The notes beneath the pieces are model-generated. The model was not told where the DNA came from. It saw nothing but the letters and a program-made list of their open reading frames with translations, and searched no databases. 64,000 bases of DNA from Belnapia sp. F-4-1 (GTDB taxonomy: Bacteria; Pseudomonadota; Alphaproteobacteria; Acetobacterales; Acetobacteraceae): contig NZ_KN676114.1 in assembly GCF_000802185.1 (NCBI RefSeq), positions 63,051 to 127,050 on the forward strand, written 5' to 3'. This document shows positions 7,868 through 16,364 of this stretch, piece by piece (position 1 is the first letter of the stretch; each line of letters opens with the position of its first letter). Made by a program: the position numbers and the translations under genes.

Positions 7868-7944
7868 TCGGGCCGTCCGTGGCCGCAGCGGTTCACGCCG
7901 CCCGGCCATGGTCGCACCACCCCTCCATGCAAAGGATAATAGCC

Positions 7945-8394
7945 ATGCAGCTGCTCAAGCTCGATGACGCGACGCTCGCCGGCCTCGATGCCAAGGAGGC
8001 GACCGCCCTGGTTCTCGCGGCATGCGACCTCGACCAGGACCTCGCCAAGTCTCCGTTCGGGGAGATGGCCCGCCGCCTGGCGGAGTTGATTATTCCCATC
8101 CAATGGGCCATCGCCGCTGCGGCGGGGCAGCCACTGACGCGCGACCAGCTGCAGTCCATCTTCCGGCTCCAGCCGACCTACGACCTCGCCTCGGGCACGA
8201 CCGCACTGCCCGCGAGTGCCGCCAGCCTTCGGGCAGACTTGCAGCACCTCCTCGACGGCCTTGGCGCCGATGCCGCGTGGACTGCCATGCCGCCCGACCG
8301 GCGCCGTCCCGAACCGGAACAGCTCTACGGCTTCCTCACCATGCACTTCAGCCGCGGCTTCCAGCCAACCGAGCGACCTGACGTCGCAGCCTAG
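7945..8394 (+). CDS. Hypothetical protein, paralogue of the 6978 gene
   Basis: This 149-residue helical protein starts MQLLKLDDATLAGLDAKEAT, similar in pattern to residues 6-30 of the protein at 6978. No catalytic motif or membrane segment was recognised. The start at 7945 is preceded by AAAGGATAA. It is the last intact gene of the plus-strand array. Confidence 0.6.
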   Translation: MQLLKLDDATLAGLDAKEATALVLAACDLDQDLAKSPFGEMARRLAELIIPIQWAIAAAAGQPLTRDQLQSIFRLQPTYDLASGTTALPASAASLRADLQHLLDGLGADAAWTAMPPDRRRPEPEQLYGFLTMHFSRGFQPTERPDVAA

Positions 8395-8426
8395 CCTCGA
8401 CCTGCCGCCGACGGCGAGGCGCTACT

Positions 8427-8636
8427 GGGCTTCGCCGTCCTGGCGTTGCCCGTGCCTTGCTGGCGGGGATCGTCCGTGACGCCAGGGCCGCCGGTCGCAG
8501 GCGGATCGAGTGGTCGACCTCCCGGGAGAATGCGGCGGCGCGAGCCCTGTACGATGGCCTCGGCGCCCAGGGAGCGGACAAGGTCTCCTACGTGCTCGAC
8601 GGCGCCGCTCTCGACCGACTGGCCGACGAGATCTGA
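8427..8636 (+). pseudogene. GNAT acetyltransferase C-terminal fragment
   Basis: The frame ending at TGA 8634 encodes RPGVARALLAGIVRDARAAG followed by RIEWSTSRENAAARALYDGLGA. This matches motif A (R-x-x-G-x-A-x-x-L, acetyl-CoA binding) and motif B of GNAT N-acetyltransferases. The first half of the domain (roughly 80-90 residues) is missing and no start codon precedes it in a suitable context, so this is the remnant of a gene cut at its 5' side, directly after the array. Confidence 0.75.
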
Positions 8637-8641
8637 CCGGT

Positions 8642-8956
8642 CTAGCTGATTCGGCGTCCGAGCGAGAGTCGTGTCCCCGAGGCCGGCATGTCCCGTCTGA
8701 TTTCGCTCCGGGTCGAAGCATCACTGGCTTCCATCAGACCAGGTCCACCGCCTGGCATCACCGTGCTGACCGCGTGCTTGTAGACCAGTTGGGTATAGCC
8801 ACTGCGGGTGAGGGCCAAGGAAAAGCGGTCGAAGGCAACGACCTTGCCCTGCAGCTTGACCCCGTTTGCGAGGAACACAGTGACCTGAGCTCCGGTCTTG
8901 ATAAGCTGGCTGAGGAAAAGATCTTGAACCGAAGGCGTGGCGTCTTGCGCGACCAT
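8642..8956 (-). CDS. hfq: Hfq-like RNA chaperone
   Basis: This 104-residue protein carries the full Sm fold of Hfq. The Sm1 region reads SVQDLFLSQL then VTVFLANGVKLQGKVVAFDR, and the Sm2 region reads YKHAVSTVMP, the hallmark YKHA-IST motif. The C-terminal tail (about 38 residues) is longer than in typical alphaproteobacterial Hfq. Hfq binds small RNAs and mRNA A- and U-rich stretches as a hexamer. Because this locus appears to be plasmid-borne, it is probably an accessory copy beside the chromosomal one. It faces the plus-strand array of structured leaders; a functional link is inference only. Confidence 0.88.
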   Translation of the reverse strand: MVAQDATPSVQDLFLSQLIKTGAQVTVFLANGVKLQGKVVAFDRFSLALTRSGYTQLVYKHAVSTVMPGGGPGLMEASDASTRSEIRRDMPASGTRLSLGRRIS

Positions 8957-9726
8957 TTTGAAAAGCTTCCGGGTAGGGCGATGCAGTTCTTCCGCCCAGC
9001 GTGTTGCCGTTCCGGCGGCTATCGCGGCCCGATTACCACATCATCTCCGGCGCTCGCCACCGATTATGATTTCGTTACAAACACCGAACCCGCTTGTCGC
9101 GCACGTCTGCGGCCGAACAAATTTTTGGCGTTTCGCCAAGCATATACGGCTTGCTGATCAAACGCAGTCTATCCCACCGCCTGGTGCCCACGCCCGCAAT
9201 GTCGTTGAGTGTTCGCCGAGTCGTCGGACATCGCGCATAGAGCCAAGGCCTGCGAAACAACCCACCACGCGCTGTCATTAACGATCGACTGTGCGGTTTC
9301 ATGACCGATCCCGAGAAGCTACTGCTAGTCCAGCTCGTTAGTCGCATCGTTTTTCGCTGAACACCAATAGCCTGTGGAGGTCAGAAATTTTTTGGCGTCC
9401 CGCTTCGCGGCGCGCCCTACTCGCTGGCGCTCACCGAGCCGCGCACGCGCGTCTCGGCCCTTCGGGTAACGGTCGCTGACGCAAAGAAAGTCGCAGGCAG
9501 GTCTTCGTTTGACAACGAAGGTTAGTGTACATTCTTCATTCTTCGCAAATTAGATGACAATGAGTCACGAACTCATACTCCCAGATATCGCAGATGGATG
9601 CAGAAGAAATCCTTCTAAATTTTTCGGTAAAATTTTTTGTGAGAACTGTCGGAATGCTTCTCCGCCTGTCGCTTGCAATGTTCGTAGTCATTGGCGTGAG
9701 GTGTCTCGGTACGAAGGAGGCATCCA
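8957..9726. other. Intergenic stretch, AT-rich in its second half
   Basis: No gene was recognised. From about 9490 the sequence becomes AT-rich, like the gene that follows. A TTGACA string lies at 9509 without a convincing partner box. A strong ribosome site (AAGGAGG, about 9714-9720) precedes ATG 9727. The sharp change of composition suggests the left edge of an acquired segment. Confidence 0.45.
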
Positions 9727-11955
9727 ATGACTCAAATCGACGGCGATGACTGGCAACGCTGGCCCCTGGGGTTTATGCCACCGACCGTCCGCCCAACCGT
9801 CTGTGTAGACGAAGGCAACATCAACCAAGCATCGAAAATTGTTTGGAGATATCTGATCGAATCGAATGCGTGCAGTCAGTGGCTATTCCGCTTCGATAAC
9901 GGCTTTCAGTGGGTCGTGCATGACACCTGGAATCTGGTGAGCGCGCGTCCTGTAACCTGGGCAAATATGCGTCTAATGCTATCCGAAATGTTTATTTTTG
10001 AGCGTCAGGATAATCGGCGTCATCTAAAAACTGTTGACCCGCCGATGGTTTTGGTCGAAGCACTTTTTGCGAGACCCAATCCTCCGCTGCCGACCCTGAC
10101 GGGTATAAGTCCTGTTCCGGTTGTGGGTCCAACTGGCGGGTTGGCGTGCGACTTCGGATATAATCAAGACACAAAAACTTTCTTTATCCCAAAAGAAGGG
10201 TTTGATCTACCGCCGATCAACGAAGCGCCGTCGGCACCCGAAATAGCAGCGGCCGTTGATCGTTTTAGAGATCTGTTATCCGATATGCCATTTTTGGATG
10301 ATAGCGACTTTGCACATGCGATGGCAACGTTGTTGGTCGCAATCCTGCGCCCAGCCATAAATGGCCCAGTTCCTCTTTTGATTATTGGAAAACCCGCACC
10401 CGCCAATGGCGCAACGCTTTTAGCTAATATTATCGCGGAGATAGTGACTGGCGCTCCTGCTCCGGTTATGGTGGAGGGCGGCAATGAGAGCGAACTGCGT
10501 AAACGCATTACGGCCACATTGCTGCGTCTCCCGGTGTTCCAACTCATTGACAATTTGCACGGGCCGCTTCGGTCACCGGCACTTGCAGCTTTGTTGACTA
10601 GCACGGTCTGGGCGGATCGGATGCTAGGCCAATCTCACATCGTTGGACTCATGAATAAAACGATTTGGATGGTAACGGGCAATAATCCGGAGGTGTCCGA
10701 TGAAATCGCCCGCCGAGCCATTTGGATACGTCTCGATGCTCAATGTGCGCGCCCATGGGAAGGCCGCAGTTTCCGATACCCCCAAATAATTAATACTGTT
10801 CGCCAGAACAGGCCGTGCCTAGTTGTGGCACTTTTAACAGTGATCCAAGCATGGATTGTGCGAGATCGGCCTCTGAGCAAACGTTGCCTCGCTGGATTCG
10901 AAGAGTGGTCTGCGATTGTTGGTGGTGTTCTCGATGTCGCCGGGATCACTGGGTTTCTGCAGCAACATCATGCGCCGATTAGCGATCCCAACGAAGCTGC
11001 GTGGCGACAGTTAGTGGCCATGTGGCTCAGTGAGTATGGATATGCTGAGGTTGGAGTACACGAGCTTTACGATATTGCGCGTCAAATGGATATTCCACCG
11101 AATATAGGCGATGGGAATGAACGCTCGCAGCGGACGCGACTGGGTTTAGGCCTCCAAAAGCTGCGCGACCGCACATTTGAATTTGACAGGCATTCTGTGG
11201 CGGTGAGAGCTGAAGACTCGCATCAGAACGCGGCTCGATGGCGACTTGCAGACATCCGCATACAACCAAACAGCCCATACAACGGCGGGAACTCAACGCA
11301 TGACGATCGAGTGAACCCTGGTGAGCGGGCGGTGAACAGTGAACCTAGTGAACCTAGAATTGCCCCTAGGGAGGATCATCGGAGCACAGAAGGGACGAAC
11401 GTGTCGCCTGAAGGTTCACTACGTTCACCTGCCTGCACCGACGCTTCAAACGATGGTCCGTCAACCTCATCAAAGAACATTGTCCAGCGAAATCGAGTCT
11501 CGTCGATCGTGGCATTGGACCTCGGAAATCAAACAGGATGGGCTGTCCGTCTGCGGACAGGGGCGATCGTGTCAGACAGCAAATCGCTGGTCATCGGCCA
11601 CCACATGGGCGCCGGTGCGAAATTTTTGGAACTTTCCAGGTTACTAGCGCAACTTGAAACGCTTTGTGGCGAAATTGACCTGCTCGTTCTGGAGAAGGTT
11701 ATGTCTCAAAGTGGAACTGTGGCTGCTCAGGTGTACGGAGGGTTCTTGGCGACTATTGCCGCATGGTGCGACACTCGCGGGATCAGCTATGTTGGCGTTC
11801 CAGTTGGAACAATAAAAAAGTTCGCAACTGGTCACGGTAATGCCAGCAAAGCTATGATGATGGAATTCGCTCGCTCAAAAGGCGTTTCTGTCAAAGATCA
11901 CAACCAAGCAGATGCGATCGCTTTGCTTTTTTGGACCATAGAGCACTATAAATGA
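9727..11955 (+). CDS. AAA+/helicase-like domain fused to RuvC-like resolvase
   Basis: This 742-residue protein has an N-terminal region (about 1-200) of unknown type and an ATPase-like domain. That domain has a degenerate P-loop (IIGKPAPANGATLL, 219-232), a Walker B/DN-like LIDN at 274-276, and a sensor-like TGNN at 317-320 followed by RRAIWIRLD, as in the helicase part of phage and plasmid primases. A disordered linker (about 515-590) leads to a RuvC-fold nuclease: ALDLGNQTGWA (D598), LVLEKV (E656), the YGGFLATIAAWC and VGTIKKFATGHGN blocks, and DHNQADA (D724, D729). All four expected acidic positions are present. The gene is noticeably AT-richer than its neighbours and stands alone, which points to recent transfer. 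Confidence 0.8.
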   Translation: MTQIDGDDWQRWPLGFMPPTVRPTVCVDEGNINQASKIVWRYLIESNACSQWLFRFDNGFQWVVHDTWNLVSARPVTWANMRLMLSEMFIFERQDNRRHLKTVDPPMVLVEALFARPNPPLPTLTGISPVPVVGPTGGLACDFGYNQDTKTFFIPKEGFDLPPINEAPSAPEIAAAVDRFRDLLSDMPFLDDSDFAHAMATLLVAILRPAINGPVPLLIIGKPAPANGATLLANIIAEIVTGAPAPVMVEGGNESELRKRITATLLRLPVFQLIDNLHGPLRSPALAALLTSTVWADRMLGQSHIVGLMNKTIWMVTGNNPEVSDEIARRAIWIRLDAQCARPWEGRSFRYPQIINTVRQNRPCLVVALLTVIQAWIVRDRPLSKRCLAGFEEWSAIVGGVLDVAGITGFLQQHHAPISDPNEAAWRQLVAMWLSEYGYAEVGVHELYDIARQMDIPPNIGDGNERSQRTRLGLGLQKLRDRTFEFDRHSVAVRAEDSHQNAARWRLADIRIQPNSPYNGGNSTHDDRVNPGERAVNSEPSEPRIAPREDHRSTEGTNVSPEGSLRSPACTDASNDGPSTSSKNIVQRNRVSSIVALDLGNQTGWAVRLRTGAIVSDSKSLVIGHHMGAGAKFLELSRLLAQLETLCGEIDLLVLEKVMSQSGTVAAQVYGGFLATIAAWCDTRGISYVGVPVGTIKKFATGHGNASKAMMMEFARSKGVSVKDHNQADAIALLFWTIEHYK

Positions 11956-12219
11956 GAGTCCGTATTCATACTAGTTACACCGTGAATTAGCTACTGTTAC
12001 ATGGCACCTTGCTGCAACGGTCGGCGGCTTGGGTCGCTTCGGATAGGATGGGGTCGGGGCGAGTCCCCCCACCCTCCAGCGACCGCCCTCTTGCCCTTCC
12101 AAGCGAACGCCGCTCGGCGGCACCACATTTCCAGACAGAAGCGTAGGGTCACCAACCGAGCAGAGTACGATGCAGGCCTGCGCGTCTGCGGCAGTCTGAA
12201 CCAACTTCAACACCTCGGA

Positions 12220-13686
12220 GGGACTGCCGCATGATTGGGGGTGCGAGGCCGGAAGAGGTATTTTCGGGTCTGTATCCCCGTTGAGGTAGAGGCGCCGTGG
12301 CCTGGATTGTGAAGCTGGTCAGCATCGGGGCTGAGGGCGAAGAACACAGCACCGATGTCATGCGAATCGCCAGGACCAATACGCTTGCCGATCTGGGCAC
12401 CCTGGGTTTGAGCCTGGCCGAAGGCAAACGGCTCCTGGCCAGCATCCAGCGGGAGGTCGTCGCCGCGCAGGCGCGGGTTCATGCCGTGCACCGTCTGGCG
12501 TGCCGCGATTGTAGTGCGTCCTGCCGAATCAAGGACTACCGCCAGCACGCCATCACCACGCTGTTCGGCCAAGTTGCCGTGCGGCTGCCCCGTTTCCGCT
12601 GCGCCAGATGTGCCACGACCGAGGCGGGCGTGGGATGGCCGCCGCACGTCCGCTCGACCCCGGAGCTGGATCGGCTGCGGGCGCAGCTTTCCGCCTTGAT
12701 GCCCTATCGGGCGGCGGCCGAGGTGTTGGGGCAGCTGTTCCCGGTGGACGCCGGCGCCGATCCGGAGAGCTTGCGCCGGCATACCTTCAAAGTTGCTGAG
12801 AGCCTACCGATGCCGGTGATAGCCAAACCGACGCCTCCTGCCGAGGCCCTCGTAGTGACCCTGGACTCCACCTTCATCCGGAGTTGCGAGGACGGCGAGC
12901 GGCACTTGGAGGTCCGGATCGGCAATTTCGAGACGATGGCCGGAAGACGGCAGGTCTTCGGTGCTGTCACCAAGATCGACACGGATCCCGCAGCGTTAAT
13001 CCGCCATAGCCTTGATGCGGTCGGGCGCACTGAGGGCACGGGACTGACGGCGTTCACCGACAGCTGTCCCGGACTGCGACGCATCCTTCTCAGAGCGGGC
13101 GTCGATGAGCTTCCAATGTTGGATTGGTTTCATATCGCCATGCGGCTGCAGCACCTGACGCAGGTTACCGGAGCCCTGTCCTCCGACAGTTCAGAGCGCG
13201 CGGCTGCGAAGGCGGTGATCGTCGAGGAGGTTGAGCGCCTGCGCTGGCGGCTATGGAACGGCAAGGCCAAGGATGCAAAGGTCAGCCTCGATCGCATCCG
13301 TGCGGTCATGCACTACTTCCGGGGCGAGCCGGGCAGCCGGAGATCCATCGCACCCTCGCGCAAGCTGTGGACCGCGCTGCAGGCGCTGGACAGCTACCTC
13401 GTCGGGCAGAGCGACCGGTTGGCCGACTACGGTGAGCGGCATCGGGCCGGGTTGCGGGTCGGCACGGCGCTGACCGAGGGCACGATCAACTTCCTGATGA
13501 ACCGCCGGATGGCCAAATCGCAGCAGATGCACTGGTCACGGCGCGGCGCCGACCGGCTGCTCAAGATCCGCTGTGCCGTCTACAACGGCACGCTCGGCAG
13601 CGGCTTCGGGCAGCGCTTCTACCCCGCCAAGGACTTTCCCCCGCTTATGGCCGCCGCAGCCTGACCTCCAATCTCGCGGCAGTCCC
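12220..13686. mobile_element. ISKra4-type insertion sequence
   Basis: Terminal inverted repeats GGGACTGCCGC-TGATTGG (12220) and, on the minus strand from 13686, GGGACTGCCGCGAGATTGG bound one intact transposase gene. Length is about 1.47 kb. No clear target duplication is seen, so one flank may have been rearranged; the IS5 end begins ten bases beyond the right end. Confidence 0.75.
12297..13664 (+). CDS. ISKra4-family transposase
   Basis: This 455-residue DDE transposase has a zinc-binding N-terminal part (CRDCSASCR, then CARCATTEAGVGWPPH), the first catalytic Asp region VVTLDSTFI near residue 184, a second in MLDWFHIAMRL near 275-285, and the conserved C-terminal LTEGTINFLMNRRMAKSQQM and YNGTLGSGFGQRF blocks typical of ISKra4-group enzymes. 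The frame is uninterrupted, so the element may be active. ISL3 membership was considered because of the shared architecture, but the C-terminal block favours ISKra4. Confidence 0.85.
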   Translation: MAWIVKLVSIGAEGEEHSTDVMRIARTNTLADLGTLGLSLAEGKRLLASIQREVVAAQARVHAVHRLACRDCSASCRIKDYRQHAITTLFGQVAVRLPRFRCARCATTEAGVGWPPHVRSTPELDRLRAQLSALMPYRAAAEVLGQLFPVDAGADPESLRRHTFKVAESLPMPVIAKPTPPAEALVVTLDSTFIRSCEDGERHLEVRIGNFETMAGRRQVFGAVTKIDTDPAALIRHSLDAVGRTEGTGLTAFTDSCPGLRRILLRAGVDELPMLDWFHIAMRLQHLTQVTGALSSDSSERAAAKAVIVEEVERLRWRLWNGKAKDAKVSLDRIRAVMHYFRGEPGSRRSIAPSRKLWTALQALDSYLVGQSDRLADYGERHRAGLRVGTALTEGTINFLMNRRMAKSQQMHWSRRGADRLLKIRCAVYNGTLGSGFGQRFYPAKDFPPLMAAAA

Positions 13687-13770
13687 CAACGTAACCAGTC
13701 GGCCCTGAACAACTCCTAACCCACTGATCTGCCTGGAAGCTTCGCCGGTTTGGAGTAAGCGTCAGCCCAT

Positions 13771-15423
13771 TCAGGCAGGTTGACGCTGCGCCGTGAAGTT
13801 CCAGGGCAGGAGTTCGTCGAGACGGCTGATGGGATGACCATGCGCCAGGCGGTCGAGAACGGCGGCGATGTAGGCCTCTGGATCCAGACCGTTCAGCTTT
13901 GCGGTTTCGGCGATGGTGTAGATAATCGCGGCGCGTTGCCCACCTGCGTCGCTACCGACGAATAGATAGTTTTTCCGCGTCACGGCAATGCCTCTCAGCT
14001 GCCGCTCGGCGAGGTTGTTATCGATCGAGAGCTTGCCATCTTCGACATAGCGCGACAGCGCATCCCAACGGTTCAGCGCATACTGCAGCGCCTTGCCGAT
14101 CGTTGACTTGCCCGACAGCCGGCGCCGCTGCTCCAGCATCCAGGCATGTAGGGTATCCAGCAGCGGCTTGCATTGTATCTGGCGCGCCGCGCGGCGCTGC
14201 TCGGGCGACTGGCCGTTGAGCGCCGCCTCGATGGCGTAGAGCTCGCCGATCCGACGCAAGGCCTCCTCGGCGATCGGTGACCTGGTGCTCTCGTAGACCT
14301 TGAACAGCTCGCGCCGCGCATGGGCCATGCAGGCGACATGCGTGATCTGCGGCGGCCTGCCGCCCTTGGCCCCGGTCAGCGCGTCGTAGCCGGCGTACGC
14401 ATCGGCATGTAGCCAGCCCTGATAGCCGGCCAGGTGTTCGCGGGGCCGCTCGCCCTTGCGGTCCGGCGAGTAGTAGTAGATCGCCGCCGGCGGGCCAGTG
14501 CCGCCCCAGGGTCTGGGGTCAAAGGCATAGACCCAAAACCGACCGATGCGGGTTCGGCCGCGCCCCGGGGCGAGGACGCGAATGGTGGTGTCATCGGTCC
14601 AGATCACGCCCTGCGCCAGAGCATAGGTGCCGATCGCCTCGGCCAGCGGCCGCAGCCACCAGGCGCCGTGGCCCACCCAGTCGGCCAAGGTTTGGCGCTC
14701 GACCTCCACCCCCTCGCGCGCCAGGATGCCTGAGAGACGGTAGAGGGGCAGGCCGTCGAGATACTTCGAGACCAGCACATGGGCCACCAAGCCGGGCCCG
14801 GGCCGGCCCCGTTCAATGGGCAGGGCTGGCGCAGGTGCCTGCAGCATGGCCTCGCAGGCCCGGCAGGCATAGCGCGGCCGGATATGCCGGATCACCTTCA
14901 GCCTGGCCGGAAGCTTCTCCAGCACCTCCGTGATACTCTCGCCGAGCCGCGTCAGGCGGGCGGGATCGGTGCAGCCGCAGCGGCAGGCCAGGACGGGCTC
15001 GTGCACTACTATTTCGCGCGGCAGGTGCTCGGGCAGTGGCCGGCGCGTGGCAGGCTTGCGCTGATTGCCGGACCTGCCTTTGGTTTGGCGCTCCTTCTCC
15101 GCCGCAGCCTCGCGCTCAGCCTGGTTCTCCTCGAGGTCGCCGATCAGCATCTCAAGCTGGTCGGCCTCGGCCGCCAGCTTCTCGGAGGACCGGCCATAAC
15201 GATCGTGCCGCAATGCCGCCAGCTGGACCTTCAGCTTCTCGATCTCAAAGCCTGCATTGCGCAGCTCGGCGTCACGTTCAGCCAGGGCAGCGTCGCGCTC
15301 GGCAAGGAGCGTATCGCGCTGCGCCAGCAGGGCGCGCAGCGTCTCCACATCGTCCGGGAATGCCGCGGTGTCGAGGTCGGAGGTCACGCGTACAGCGTCG
15401 CTGACCGCAGCGCGTCGCCGCAA
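13771..15423 (-). CDS. tnpC: IS66 transposase TnpC
   Basis: This 550-residue transposase has an N-terminal coiled coil made of LLAERDAAL-type repeats (about 25-110), a zinc-ribbon-like CRCGC / CRACE segment (about 148-195) and the DDE core with IWTDDTTIRV, LHADAYAGYDAL and SIDNNLAERQLRGIAVTRKN. The C-terminal AYIAAVLDRLAHGHPISRLDELLPWNF is the standard IS66 ending. It is the last gene of the tnpABC operon. Confidence 0.93.
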   Translation of the reverse strand: MRRRAAVSDAVRVTSDLDTAAFPDDVETLRALLAQRDTLLAERDAALAERDAELRNAGFEIEKLKVQLAALRHDRYGRSSEKLAAEADQLEMLIGDLEENQAEREAAAEKERQTKGRSGNQRKPATRRPLPEHLPREIVVHEPVLACRCGCTDPARLTRLGESITEVLEKLPARLKVIRHIRPRYACRACEAMLQAPAPALPIERGRPGPGLVAHVLVSKYLDGLPLYRLSGILAREGVEVERQTLADWVGHGAWWLRPLAEAIGTYALAQGVIWTDDTTIRVLAPGRGRTRIGRFWVYAFDPRPWGGTGPPAAIYYYSPDRKGERPREHLAGYQGWLHADAYAGYDALTGAKGGRPPQITHVACMAHARRELFKVYESTRSPIAEEALRRIGELYAIEAALNGQSPEQRRAARQIQCKPLLDTLHAWMLEQRRRLSGKSTIGKALQYALNRWDALSRYVEDGKLSIDNNLAERQLRGIAVTRKNYLFVGSDAGGQRAAIIYTIAETAKLNGLDPEAYIAAVLDRLAHGHPISRLDELLPWNFTAQRQPA

Positions 15424-15435
15424 ATAAGAGGAGCG

Positions 15436-15786
15436 TTACCCCACAACCTCGGGCCGAGCCGTCCAGGCCGGCATGCGCCAGTCAATCCCCTCCAAAAGCA
15501 TCGAGAGCATGGCTGGCGTGAGTGAAACAACACCGCTCGTCGCCTGCGGCCACACGAAGCGACCTTTCTCTAACCTCTTGGCCACGAGAACCAGGCCTTG
15601 GCCGTCCCAAACCAAAATCTTCAGCAGGTCACCGCGGCGCCCACGAAAGCAAAATACCGCGCCGCTGTACGGATCCTGCGCCAGCACCGTCTGCACCTGG
15701 GCTGCCAAACCATCGAAGCCCTTCCGCATATCCGTCGCGCCGCAAGCCAAGTAGACGCGCGTGCCAGGCGGCGGGCCAAACATCAC
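15436..15786 (-). CDS. tnpB: IS66 accessory protein TnpB
   Basis: This 116-residue protein begins MMFGPPPGTRVYLACGATDM and contains MRKGFDGLAAQVQ and FRGRRGDLLKILVWDGQGL, the defining IS66 Orf2 motifs. It is required for transposition in IS66 elements although its biochemical role is not settled. Its start overlaps the tnpA stop by four bases. Confidence 0.93.
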   Translation of the reverse strand: MMFGPPPGTRVYLACGATDMRKGFDGLAAQVQTVLAQDPYSGAVFCFRGRRGDLLKILVWDGQGLVLVAKRLEKGRFVWPQATSGVVSLTPAMLSMLLEGIDWRMPAWTARPEVVG

Positions 15787-16259
15787 CGGCCACCCAGTTC
15801 GGCCAGCACGCCCCGCAGTACCACCATGTCCACCCGGCCGCTGGCACGCACCGTCACACCGGAGGCAAAGCCAATCTCAATCACGCCAGGCGCCTCAACC
15901 ACACCCTCCCGCGCCGGCCTCGGTCCTTCCACACGCGGCGCCTCCGGCACCACCGCCACCGGCATGAACCCCGACACCGCCGCCGCTAGTATCTCCTTGC
16001 GCCAGGTATAGATCTGCCCCGTGCTCACCCCGTTCCGGTCCGCCACCGCCTGCACCACCGCACCCGGCTGCAGGCTCTCGCGCACTACTCGCAGCTTGTC
16101 CTCGTCCGGCCACTCTCGCCGCCGCACCGAGTGGACCTCGACCCGAACGCCCCGCTCCGGGCGCGCTCGCATCGTGCCATTCCGACCGTCGTAAGAACCC
16201 GCTCCGAGCGGTTCCGCCACTTCAGCTGCGTCCGTCATGCCCACCATCTCGGCAGGCAC
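15783..16259 (-). CDS. tnpA: IS66 accessory protein TnpA
   Basis: This 158-residue protein has a helix-turn-helix at about residues 55-95 (WPDEDKLRVVRESL, VVQAVADRNGVSTGQIYTWR) and a C-terminal IEIGFASGVTVRASGRVD strand region, as in IS66 Orf1 proteins. It probably helps bind element ends. An alternative ATG at 16238 would shorten it by seven residues. Confidence 0.88.
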   Translation of the reverse strand: MPAEMVGMTDAAEVAEPLGAGSYDGRNGTMRARPERGVRVEVHSVRRREWPDEDKLRVVRESLQPGAVVQAVADRNGVSTGQIYTWRKEILAAAVSGFMPVAVVPEAPRVEGPRPAREGVVEAPGVIEIGFASGVTVRASGRVDMVVLRGVLAELGGR

Positions 16260-16364
16260 GCCCCGTCATCTCAAGGCCGCTGACGGCTGACGCTTACGGT
16301 TTGGACGCTGTGGGATTGCAAGCTTTGATTGGAATGGGTGGCAAAGCCTGCGATTCTGGCGGGC

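Larger units (their letters stand above)
13755..16297. mobile_element. Intact IS66-family element
   Basis: The ends are GTAAGCGTCAGCCC (13755) and GGCTGACGCTTAC (to 16297). They are flanked by perfect 8-bp direct repeats GGTTTGGA at 13747-13754 and 16298-16305, the usual IS66 target duplication. Length is 2543 bp. It carries the full tnpA-tnpB-tnpC set on the minus strand without frameshifts, so it is a structurally complete and recent insertion. Confidence 0.93.

Noticed and set aside
8510-9157. A 215-codon plus-strand frame across the Hfq gene
   Set aside because: It is antisense to a clear Hfq coding region and has no recognisable content.
9509-9540. TTGACA at 9509 as a promoter for the AAA+-RuvC gene
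   Set aside because: No -10 box at a proper distance could be seen and the site is about 210 bases from the start codon.
11956-12219. Short plus-strand frame between the RuvC fusion and ISKra4
   Set aside because: No motif, no ribosome site, and its end runs into the IS terminal repeat.
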